DNA of 64,000 nt, from contig JAEVLN010000004.1 of NCBI GenBank assembly GCA_018350325.1, forward strand, positions 2,232,001 to 2,296,000. Direction: 5' to 3'. The notes below the pieces were generated by a model. It ran no database searches, was not told the DNA's origin, and saw nothing but the letters and a program-made list of their open reading frames with translations. Below are positions 13,258-23,066 of the stretch, in pieces. The DNA comes from Globodera rostochiensis. Taxonomy: Eukaryota > Nematoda > Chromadorea > Rhabditida > Heteroderidae. A program made the position numbers and the translations under genes. Numbering within the stretch: the first letter of the stretch is position 1; each line of letters opens with the position of its first letter.

Positions 13258-13904
13258 TCATTTTCCATGCATTTTTTGTGCCGCTGCCGCCAAGTTTTGC
13301 TGCTGCTGTTGAACTGCACGGTCATCTTGTTGCGTCATTTGTGTGAGCAGTTTGCCTAGCCGGTCGTGGACGTCCAAATATTTGGAAACACAGCGATCCA
13401 AGCACACAGATTCACCTGCAATCGCATTTTAAATGGAATTTATTTGCAAATTGATGACGGACCTTTGGACAGCTCCGCCTCTCTGTAATGAGTGTCCACG
13501 CACTTTTCTTGGCAGCTTTTCGTCATCCGCCGATACATGTCCGTCATCTACAGAAGGAAATCTGTTGTCGGTTTCTATTTTGTTCTGGTTTTATTATTGG
13601 GTTGTCCCATAAACATCTCGGTCTCGATTTTATTTTTTGTCAAATTGCAATCCGATTAAGTTTACAAAACTTGATTTGCTTTATTTTTGAGTAAACTCAA
13701 TAGATGTAAATCCATCCTTTGTTGGAGACCGACAATATTTATGGATCAACCCATAATAAATGTTTTCTTTACACCCGGAAAGTTTAAATGAAGACCGAAG
13801 TCTGCATCAAAGTGGGGAATTCTGTCAATAATACCCACCATTTCAATCTCCAAATCTGCAACCATTTGCAGCGCTGCCGTCTGTTGAGCGCTTGAGGACG
13901 CCAT
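13258..13904 (-). CDS. tin-10: mitochondrial import chaperone Tim10
   Basis: Three exons (13839-13904, 13463-13547, 13258-13415) give 102 residues. The twin CX3C motifs are present: CQEKC in exon 2 and CLDRC in exon 3. They are surrounded by [21 protein letters not shown], which matches the Tim10 family closely. Tim9-Tim10 hexamers guide hydrophobic carrier proteins through the intermembrane space. The C-terminus adds a Gln-rich and Ala-rich tail. It lies 208 bp downstream of the Ub-like/S27a gene on the same strand, which suits a short operon. A 157-bp MITE sits in intron 1. Confidence 0.95.
13597..13753. mobile_element. mariner-like MITE in Tim10 intron 1
   Basis: The left end TTGGGTTGTCCCATAAACAT and the right end are inverted copies: the right end read in reverse begins TGGGTTGATCCATAAATAT, and both continue to a shared CGGTCTC block. 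TA dinucleotides flank both ends. TTGGGTTG-type ends and TA duplication are typical of Tc1/mariner relatives. At 157 bp it has no coding capacity. Confidence 0.75.
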
Positions 13905-14112
13905 CTCGATAGACCAAACAAAATTTTTTAAGAAATAGCGCAAAAAGTAGGTAAAGAAGTAAAATGTTTTCGGATTTCGAGTTTTTAAAACTCATCTCAG
14001 TCAAGTTTCTCATTAAAATGATTTTAAGCAACAACATAACAACAACCAAAACCAATGTTGTTCAATAACACAAAATGGTTCATCCCATTCATTAAGCAAC
14101 CAAAAAAGAACA

Positions 14113-14943
14113 TCATTTCTTCTCCTTCAACGTCTGATGGCATTTGCCACAATAGAAACGCCCGTCCGTGTGCTTCGCCATGAAAATGCCTGTGAAAATT
14201 GTCATTTTGCGTTTTAAACTGTTAACAATTTTGGAACTCAATTAAAAACGACAGTTGAATTCGTATTTTTGGCGTATGAATGCAATAACTAACCAGCTCC
14301 GCAGCTTGCCGAGTTGCATTCCAAACGTTGCCGGTGAATCTTTCCGTTGTCGTCAATCTGTTGGAATTTTTACAAAATGATTTTCTTTTCATGAGATTGA
14401 TGAAGAGAGCCCAACCTTGTACAGCTTCAAAACGGCGAGTTTGACCTGAACATGTAAATCGTACACACAACATTTTGATGTTAAAAAAAACCTTCTTGCG
14501 AACATGCTTTTGCTTCTTCGGGCCAGTGTACTGCTTCTTCTTTCGCTTCTTTCCACCACCGAGCAGTCTGAAAATTCGGGTTAAAAAAGTCTCGTTAGGT
14601 CAATGGCGGTGCTAGGCTAATACAACTGAATGTATAGCTCAATTGTGATTGGGTATAATAATGGCCATAAAACTCTCACCTGAGATCGAGATGGATAGTC
14701 GAGTCCTCAACGACTCCGTACGATGTCAGCAGAGTGCCATCCTCAAGTTGAAGACCTTAAATAGCGCTGTGTAAATGATTGTTGATGAAAACAGCAGCTC
14801 GACACACCGGCAAAGAGCAGTCGCTGATCCAGCTCAGCAATGTCCTCCTCCTCGGCGATCAGCGCCTTCAGATGGTCCACCGACAGTTCGGCCGGGTCCA
14901 CATTGAACACAATCGTTTTATTTGAAAACGTTTTGACGAACAT
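14113..14943 (-). CDS. ubl-1: divergent ubiquitin-like / ribosomal protein S27a fusion
   Basis: Six exons (14808-14943, 14680-14755, 14492-14567, 14416-14445, 14294-14357, 14113-14189) give 152 residues. The first 75 form a ubiquitin-like domain ending LRLLGG, the cleavage point. The rest is S27a: a KKRKKK basic stretch, VKLAVLKLYK, and the four-cysteine zinc motif (CNSASC ... CGKC). The mature S27a sits in the 40S beak. The ubiquitin part keeps the fold signature (FAGLQLEDG, DSTIHL), but the positions matching Lys48 and Lys63 are Leu and Glu, so it cannot form the usual chains there. C. elegans also has a divergent Ub-like moiety on S27a. It is probably first in an operon with Tim10. Confidence 0.95.
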
Positions 14944-15560
14944 CTTTGTTTAGGATAAAAACAACAGAAATGGTTTTAAACAAAATCAATGGAAAAGTAC
15001 AAAACGGTCTGGTAACTTTTAAGTTAAAACGGATCCAGCATTTTGTTTTAATTGCTGAGCAAACGAATCCTTATATTTAAAATAAACAAGCTATAAAATT
15101 TAAAAAACCTAAAATGATAATACAGATCAGCCAAAGAGAGCAAAAAATACACAGAAACCGGCACGAAAGAGGCAAAAATAAGTGCAACGAATGCGTATCT
15201 GTATAAGATGGGCTAACAGTGAACATTGACGAGAGGAGACATACCAGTTTATGAATTTAAAAAAATCAGAATTGAAGTCTTAACAAGACCAGACATCGAG
15301 CCTATATACCAAAAAGGAGGCTCGATAACAGTCCAATTTTCTAATAATATTTTGTATTGAAAGGTTTACAACATTTTAGTCGGAAGCTTCCATTTTGGAC
15401 TTAGCTCAATGTCGTGATGCACAAAGTCTTTTTTACAAAGAAGCAAATGAAGACAACACAGCAATTAGGTACAGACACATGGACGCGTTCCTCTCCACAA
15501 CCAATGAGCTTTTTGATGATGTCGTAATGCCCGCCATGGCAACCAGCCAAAGTGTCCTCA
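14944..15560. other. intergenic between S27a fusion and trehalase
   Basis: About 600 bp of AT-rich DNA: promoter or outron for the S27a fusion and the 3' flank of trehalase. A 75-residue plus-strand ORF overlapping the trehalase terminal exon is an antisense shadow. Confidence 0.5.
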
Positions 15561-18484
15561 TCAAAAGCATAGTGCGATTTCGACTGCGGCCATCAACAAC
15601 AGCGTGGTCACTGTCAGTGTGAGCGGAAAAAATGGGGCTCCGATGGGCACGGCAGATGCAGCAACGGATATTTTAGCCCCGTATTTGTCTAGCAGATCCA
15701 GAATGACTCCGTTCGTCCAACCAAAACCCTTCTTAAATTTGTTTGAAAATTAAAAGCAATTTGCGATATAGTCATTTACCGACCTGCACTTCATACTCAC
15801 CACCCGAGCCACCACATCCCTCTTCGTTAAACATGGACGCGTTGTACTTCTCGAACATAGCGTATGTCGATACGTAACCCTGAAAACAAATGTATTAATG
15901 GGACAAAAGCAAAAATGAATTCAAAATTGGAACTAGTCAGTTCTCAGCTCAAAGGTGAAGAGATCACTTTATAATTGACTATCAGCCATTGAGTTGCCAT
16001 TTGTTCCGCAGCTTTCATCAGGTCTAGGTCACCACTTGTCCGGAAGCCTTCAACCACCTTAACTTGTTAACACGGGAAAACGAATACGTTTTTTCTTAGC
16101 AAGCAAACGTGAAGCCGTGTTTGTCCAAAAAATTTCAAATCAGAAGGAAAAGAACTGACCATGTGCACCATCGGGGGCCATGCATTTTCTTTGTCCCATT
16201 GCTGGATGCTGCCCATGGCCAACGATGTTGGAATGCCTTTGGTGAAGTTGAGCACGCCTTCCCGCTGTAGAAATTTGGAAAAGCTTTTTTCTAGCAAAGA
16301 ATTTAAAATTATAAAACAAACACCTTCAAATACTCAAACACTTTGTGCGGTGTGACATCGTCTTCGTCGTCATAACATTTCGAATACAACGGCAAAGCAT
16401 TGGACACATAATAAGTGTTGGAATGGGCCTGAAAATTGCGGCATGTTTAAGGTCCTCAAAAGTGGTGCTTAAACGCACTTCCCGCTCGAGGTCGTAGTCA
16501 TACCAAATCCCATCAGTCTCATTCCAATGCAACCGTTTGATCGCCAACTTCATCTTCTGATAGCGCTCGTAATATTCCTTTTTCTTCTCAATGTTGCCTA
16601 AAGACAGAGTTCAGCGGTAATTCAGTTCAATTACTAGAAAATAACCAAAAATTTCGTAGAATGCCGCCATGTATCGCCTGAACAACAAATGTATTTGTTT
16701 AATGAATGGCAACTTAACAATTGTGAGTAAAATGGAGCAATTGAATTCTGATTTGAATTCATTCACAATTCTTGAGTCCATTCACCCACAATTGCAACAC
16801 ACATTACATGTTGATGCACATGAACGCGTTCAGGTCAACTGGAACAATGGACCAGGTCCGGATGGACTTGCTTGGAAAAGGAATCCAAGTGAGATGCAAC
16901 AAATTCAAATGCATACATGTCATGCATGCCCGGACCCTCTTGTGCAAACCAACGAGTACTAAACAAAATTCAAGTCAATGTTGGGAACGCACCCGTTGAG
17001 CCAACCTAAAATCCCATCCAGTCTCGGCAGCCGACGCGACATTGGACCAAATTGCCTCACGTTCGGCTGCCGAACTCAGCCCCTTGGCCAATTCCATGTC
17101 CTCCCGGTAGCTTTCAGGCCTTGGACCCCTAAACATTCGCATTAATTTGGAATACTGGAAGTATCAATTCTTTGGTCCAACTTCATGGCTGCCCGGTACT
17201 GGTAGTATTGGAACAGCTCCTCATTGGTCTCGGGATGCAGAAAAGAGCGCGCCCTGTTAAGATTCCAAAAGTGCTGCTCCTTCTCCAAAGTGGGGAGAAC
17301 CTAGGGAAGAAAACCTTTTCAAGACATTTTCGCATCAAAATGTCACCAACGACAACCTGATGAACAAAGTCAAGATCTCCGGTTGCCAGAAAATATTCGT
17401 AAACCATCGGAGTGAGCAGCGGAGGTTGGGAGCGCGACAGATAATAAATACGTCCGCCATTGGGGACAAAGCCATGGCTAGAAAAAGAAGAATTTCAAAC
17501 ACAAAAAGTGCGTATCAACAAAAACTACAACAAATAAAATAAAAGACTCACTGGTCCACCATATAAATCAGGTTCAGAATGACGACCCTTTGCCGTGTCA
17601 TACATCTCCGAGAACAGCAGACCTTTGAGAATCCAAAACCTAAAAACAAAATTTTCAATTTTTCCCTCTTTGTTTCTTCACGAATTTACACTTACGTATC
17701 CCAGTAATAAAATTCCCGAAACCGCCCGCCAGGGATGATGAATGAATGTGGGACATAGAGAAGTGAGTAACGCTCTTGATGCTCTCGAACATCGTCTTTG
17801 ACCTACACCGATGAATGGGGGAGGGGAGTGAGGTAACAGTTTTGTGTCCAAAAAAACTCAAAATGCTTACTCGTCGGCAAAGGTCACGCCATATCCTTAA
17901 TGAATGAAGTGAAATTGCTAATAAAAGCGGAAACATTCTCAAACAACAAAAAGCTCAAATCAAAAAGTAGCAAAAGCAAACCTGTGCAAATGCAGTGCCC
18001 AACGCCTCAACCGGTAATCGTCAATGTGTTGAAATCCGTGTGGGTAAGGCACCCAATCCTCCGGGTACACCTCGAGCAGTTCCTGACCCGGAGGCTCAAA
18101 GTGCGACTCCACAAAAGCTTCCAACACCGAAGAATCCTTCACCCGGTCGCCCAACGCGTAAAAATCTCGCAGAGTACTCACTAAACAATTTTGATCAATT
18201 GGGTTCTTTCTAATTGTAAGACACTGTTATCCCAATGAACCAAATCAAAATGTTCAGGACTGAACCGCATATATTAATGTGAAAAGCAATTGCCGAATCC
18301 CCAACGGTGTTTTCTTGTAACTTTGTCGGAGGAAAACCAAAGGAAAAAGCAAACCTGGATCCTGTTTAAGCGGCATGTCAACAAAATATTTGGAGTCTGC
18401 GAAGAGCCTTGCGTCCTGAACAGCCTGAAGAATGGGCCCGTCACAATAGATCTGGCTGAGAAGCGAAACAACATAATAGAGCAT
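15561..18484 (-). CDS. trehalase (glycoside hydrolase family 37)
   Basis: Seventeen exons give about 573 residues. The enzyme hydrolyses trehalose, the main nematode blood and egg sugar, to two glucoses. Family signatures are in place: IYCDGPILQAVQ, FVDMPL, PGGRFREFYYWDTFW, VPNGGR, RSQPPLLTPMV, TGWDFSTRWF, PVDLNAF, QWDKENAWPP (usually QWD-PNGWAP), GGEYEVQ and GFGWTNGV. The C-terminus ends in a hydrophobic stretch (FFPLTLTVTTLLLMAAVEIALCF), suggesting membrane or GPI anchoring. Exons include 18355-18484, 17982-18180, 17871-17895, 17696-17802, 17552-17639, 17357-17477 and 15561-15731. Exon 17552-17639 has one base too many: frames before and after position about 17584 are both conserved but do not connect. 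No clear signal peptide is attached, so the 5' exon may be missing; 18484 is only the first ATG in frame. Confidence 0.93.
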
Positions 18485-19208
18485 CGAATCTAAAAATGTA
18501 CAAAAAATGCCGAGAAAAAGTTGGTGATTAATGGAATTAGGGTCGAAAAGATCATTTACATAATTATTATTCCCAAATTTTGAACCGAAAAATAGAAACG
18601 TTACTGGCTTATGCGATTAGGCAACGGTAAAGGAAAACCCCATCACGCGTCCGTCACACAGACACTGCAAGCGATTCATTTTCGATTTTATTCCGTTTAA
18701 AAAAAATTAAATGAATTCAAATTTAAATATATTTGCAGCAGACAGTGCTAATGTTAGACACTAAATGCTTTCTTTTATTAAAAATTTAGGCGAAGCACGG
18801 GACCCGGACGGGATTTCCCGGGTTCTTGGCTGGAGCATTCCTTTGTTTTGTTAAGCCCCGCATTTTATAGAATTTGAATTAATGTTTTCATTTCTAATTC
18901 AGGCTTCTCACATTCGTGCAAATAATCGATTAAATATTTATTTAAAAAATAAATGATGGATCAATTAGTATTTTCCAAGCGTCTTTGATAATGCATCATC
19001 TTCTTCAAAGCCTGTTGACGACGCATAAATATGATGAGAACGCGAAACACAATGGCCATTCAACCAAAGGCAATCGCTGTCGGGGCAGCGGATGCCGGAA
19101 CAGAGGTCGTCGAAATATTCTTCACTTGCCAAACCTCAATGTGTTAGACAAAAGATATTCTTTTATATCTTTATTAAAGATTGGGGCCAAAGCTAATATT
19201 AGGTTGAG
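18485..19208. other. intergenic upstream of trehalase
   Basis: AT-rich DNA that probably contains the trehalase promoter and possibly its true first exon. A TTTTTAG acceptor lies just upstream of 18484. A minus-strand ATG near 18682 opens a short frame that I could not join convincingly. Nothing else is supported. Confidence 0.45.
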
Positions 19209-22200
19209 TTAGGACAAACTGGCATGTAAAGAGGACGAAAAGATGGATGGTCGTGGTCGGCGAGACGTCTTTCGACTAATTTTCTGATCGACGCCATGCT
19301 GAACAATTGAGGAGTCGTCGTCAATGGCGGTGATGAAAGATGGTGCTGAACCGGATGATTGAACATGCACTGTCGCCGCCGACTTGGTCATCTGTTCGAG
19401 GTATGTTTTGTAGTCAACCCGGTCATCCCCTCCGGCGATGATTGGAGGAATTGATAAAACTGGTCGATCTCGGAGTTGTGCGGCGACTAGCGCCCAGGCA
19501 GATTGAAGATCCATTCCAATGCTGGAAGTTGGGTCAATGGCATTTGATTCCGTCATAAAAAGAGGCGCATGTTGGCATCGGATCGGCTGTGCTTTGACAA
19601 GATGGATTTGGTTTGCCTTCTCAGCCACAAACGTTCCCTATAATTTCCATTAATCCCCAAACTTTTTGATCATTGATGATTGACTTACACTGTCGTGCTT
19701 CTGCAGAAAGCGATTGTACGGACCGAGAAGGGTCCAGTAATTGTTGATGGCGTTGTCCTTTTCGTGCACGGAATGTCTGAATAATTATAATAATTAAATG
19801 AAAGCTCTGTTGAGCCTCGATCATACGACGAAAAAACTGTTTGATCGACCTGCTAAAATCGATGTGAGCTGATGGGCAGCCGTCGTAGCCGTATTTGTGT
19901 TGACCGTAGCCATCGATGCCGTCCCCACAAAACGTGAACAATGATTTTTCTCAAAATTTAACGGAATTAAAAAGTCAATTCCGATCACTATTAAGCGTTA
20001 TTCAAAGACGTTTAGTAAAAGAAAAAAACTTCCTTACGACAACCATTTGTCGTGCAAACAAAAGCAAATGGACAATCCGCGTCACGGACACACCAAAAAA
20101 CACCGAATTTTTCCTCCGACATTAGCCTAGCCAAATCGTTCGCCTCTTCTAATAATTCCGTCAAAAAATTAAGTCCACATTCCTTCTGTTCAATTTGCTC
20201 CCTTTGATCAGATCGGTGTTCTTCCGTCTTCTGCTCCTCCGTTTGGCTTTGGCTCTGATCAGATCGGTGCTCTTCCGTCTTCTGCTCCTCCGTTTGGCTT
20301 TGGCTCTGATCAGATCGGTTCTCTTCCGTCTTCTTCTCCTCCGTTTGGCTTTGGCTTTGATCAGATCGGTGCTCTTCCGTCTTCTTCTCCGTTTGGCTTT
20401 GGCTCTGATTAGATCGGTGTTCTTCCGTCTTCTGCTCCTCTGTTTGACTTTGGCTCTGATCAGATCGGTGTTCTTCCGTCTTCTGCTCCTCCGTTTGGCT
20501 TTGGCTCTGATCAGACCGGTGTTCTTCCACCAAAGTCTTCTGCTCCTCCGTTTGGTTTTGGCTCTGATCAGATCGGTGTTCTTCCGTGTTCTGCTCCTCC
20601 GTTTGGCTTTGGCTCTGATCAGATCGGTTCTCTTCCACCAAGCTTTGGCTCTGATCAGATCGGTGTTCTTCCGTCTTCTGCTCTTCCGTTTGGTTTTGGC
20701 TCTGATCAGACCGGTGTTCTTCCACCAAAGTCTTCTGCTCCTCCGTTTGGTTTTGGCTCTGATCAGATCGGTGCTCTTCCGTCTTCTGCTCCTCCGTTTG
20801 GCTTTGGCTCTGATCAGATCGGTGTTCTTCCGTCTTCTGCTCCTCCGTTTGGCTTTGGCTCTGATTAGATCGGTTCTCTTCCACCAAGCTTTGGCTCTGA
20901 TCAGATCGGTGTTCTTCCGTCTTCTGCTCCTCCGTTTGGTTTTGGCTCTGATCAGACCGGTGCTCTTCCACCAAAGTCTTCTGCTCCTCCGTTTGGCTTT
21001 GGCTCTGATCAGATCGGTGCTCTTCCGTCTTCTGCTCCTCCGTTTGGCTTTGGCTCTGATCAGATCGGTGTTCTTCCGTCTTCTGCTCCTCCGTTTGGCT
21101 TTGGCTTTGATCAGATCGGTGCTCTTCCGTCTTCTTCTCCTCCGTTTGGCTTTGGCTCTGATTAGATCGGTTCTCTTCCGTCTTCTGCTCCTCCGTTTGG
21201 CTTTGGCTCTGATCAGATCGGTTCTCTTCCACCAAGCTTTGGCTCTGATCAGATCGGTGTTCTTCCGTCTTCTGCTCCTCCGTTTGGTTTTGGCTCTGAT
21301 CAGACCGGTGTTCTTCCGTCTTCTGCTCCTCCGTTTGGTTTTGGCTCTGATCAGATCGGTTCTCTTCCACCAAGCTTTGGCTCTGATCAGACCGGTGTTC
21401 TTCCGTCTTTTGCTCCTCCGTTTGGCTTTGGTTCTGATCAGATCGGTGCTCTTCCGTCTTCTGCTCCTCCGTTTGGCTTTGGCTCTGATCAGACCGGTTT
21501 TCTTCCGTCTTCTGCTCCTCCGTTTGGCTTTGGCTCTGATCAGACCGGTGCTCTTCCACCAAAGTCTTCTGCTCCTCCGTTTGGTTTTGGCTCTGATCAG
21601 ATCGGTGCTCTTCCGTCTTCTTCTCCTCCGTTTGGCTTTGGCTCTGATCAGATCGGTTTTCTTCCACCAAGCTTTGGCTCCGAACAGTTCGGTGTTCTTC
21701 CACAAATGTTTTATGTTCTTGATGCCATTCATTTCTTTTATTTTGTTTGGCTTTGTTTGTTAAAACGTTCGATGAGCCTTCTTTTATTAGTCTGTCCCCA
21801 ATCTTTTCTTCCCAATGCATCGCATTGTTTTCGGTTGAGTTGGCATTAAGTTGCTTAAATTCACAGTAAATCATTCCTATTAATAAAATTAGGCAAATAT
21901 TTTCAATTACTTTCTGTTCCGTAGAATTGGCATGGAGCAATTCCGATAAAAATTGGGCCTGTCCAAGTAATTTTAAAACAGTGTCCGTGGCACTCTTCTG
22001 GCTGTTCATTTCATTTTGTTGGCGGTGGCTGACTTCGGTGGAATTCTGCTTTGAAATAAACAAAATATTCTAATTACCCTTACAATGTCCGGAGGGTGTC
22101 GATAATATTCTAATTACCCTTACAGTGTCCGGAGGGTGTCAGTAATATTGTAATTACCCTTACATTGTCCGGAGGGTGTCAGTAATATTCTAATTACCCT

Positions 22201-22642
22201 TACATTGTCCGGAGGGTGTCAGTAATATTCTAATTACCCTTTCATTGTCCGGAGGGTGTCAGTAATATTCTAATTATGTCCGGAGGGTGTCAAATAATAT
22301 TCTAATTACCCTTACAGTGTCCGGAGGGTGTCAATAATATTCTAATTACCCTTACAGTACCCGGAGGGTGTCAATAATATTCTAATTACCCTTACAGTAC
22401 CCGGAGGGTGTCAATAATATTCTAATTACCCTTACAGTACCCGGAGGGTGTCAATAATATTCTAATTACCCTTACAGTGTCCGGAGGGTGTCAAAAAGTT
22501 AACTTCCCGACAAAAGGACCATTTAAACGGCACTTACCTGCGGCTGCCGTTTTCCCGCAATTGCCATCGACAAGGGCAAAAACAGCGGGGGGAATAATAA
22601 CGCAAATAAAATTGCCGCAATTGGACATTTTCTTTTTGCCAT
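19209..22642 (-). CDS. secreted modular repeat protein, unknown family
   Basis: Five exons (22538-22642, 20038-22045, 19850-19949, 19689-19776, 19209-19637) join in phase to about 909 residues. Exon 1 is a 35-residue signal peptide exon: MAKRKC, a hydrophobic core with LFALLFPPLFLPL, and a likely cut after AIA. Exon 2 opens with an NST sequon and a helical, hydrophobic-spotted region. It then has about 30 tandem modules rich in Glu, Gln, Ser, Asp, Lys and Arg of 12, 17 or 19 residues, then a cysteine-containing region beginning DADCPFAFVCTTNGC. That region crosses into exon 3 (FCGDGIDGYG, YGYDGCP). The tail is non-repetitive with two late cysteines. The modules are highly charged and probably disordered. 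No family is recognised; a cyst-nematode secreted effector or surface protein is an inference from the signal peptide and hypervariable-looking repeats. The exon 3 donor (GTCGAT) is weak but is the only one that keeps frame. Confidence 0.8.
20200..21666 (-). repeat. in-frame coding module array (51/57/36 bp)
   Basis: About 30 modules are visible in three sizes. The main 51-bp unit encodes EEHRSDQSQSQTEEQKT. A 57-bp form adds Leu-Val at the end (KTLV). A 36-bp form lacks the QTEEQKT part and ends SLV. The module after SLV always begins EENRS, and the module after KTLV always begins EEHRS. One module, near 20390, is one codon short. All unit lengths are multiples of three, and the other two frames that matter also stay open over the array, giving basic and hydrophobic shadow ORFs. 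Confidence 0.92.
22063..22494. repeat. 40-bp minisatellite filling intron 1
   Basis: Between 10 and 11 tandem copies of a 40-bp unit built around CCGGAGGGTGTC and AATATTCTAATTACCC are directly visible. One copy near 22276 lacks the ACCCTTACAGT segment. Variants differ in GTGTCC versus GTACCC. Read on the gene strand, most units contain GTAAGGGTAATTAG, a splice-donor-like word. The array ends next to the exon 2 acceptor. Confidence 0.95.
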
Positions 22643-23066
22643 TTGGCCCGCCATTAAATTCACTTTTTAACACAGCACACACACACAAAAAATGGGAGGG
22701 AAATGTGAAAAATGGCGTTGAATTATAAAAACATAAACCATCGACGGCAGAATTGAATTGCATCACATCATTTTGTGATGGGCCTAATGAATTCAGGACG
22801 CCACTTGCCCCGCCCGGTGTGTCTGGTGGCGCCACGGGGTCAGAAAGGGGGGGGGGGGAATTAGCACCAAAAATTAATTCCGATAAGCTCTCCAAAAAGC
22901 ATTTATTCACAGTAAAAGAAAGGCGACAAAAAAAGGCTGCACTGAATCAGTACAACAATACCAATGTGTATTCTTCAGATGATAAATTAAATTAAAATAT
23001 TCCTTTAAATCAATTAACAACAAGGGGGGCCGGCCCCATCGTGTACTTGGCGAAGTAAAGCCCCAA
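22643..23066. other. intergenic upstream of the repeat protein gene
   Basis: About 420 bp that should hold the promoter or outron of the repeat-protein gene and the 3' end of the nuclease gene. There is a G run near 22848-22858 and a CA run near 22676. No coding exon is seen. Confidence 0.5.

Noticed and set aside
22063..22494. CRISPR-like array
   Set aside because: The 40-bp units are contiguous with no unique spacers, in a eukaryotic intron; it is a minisatellite.
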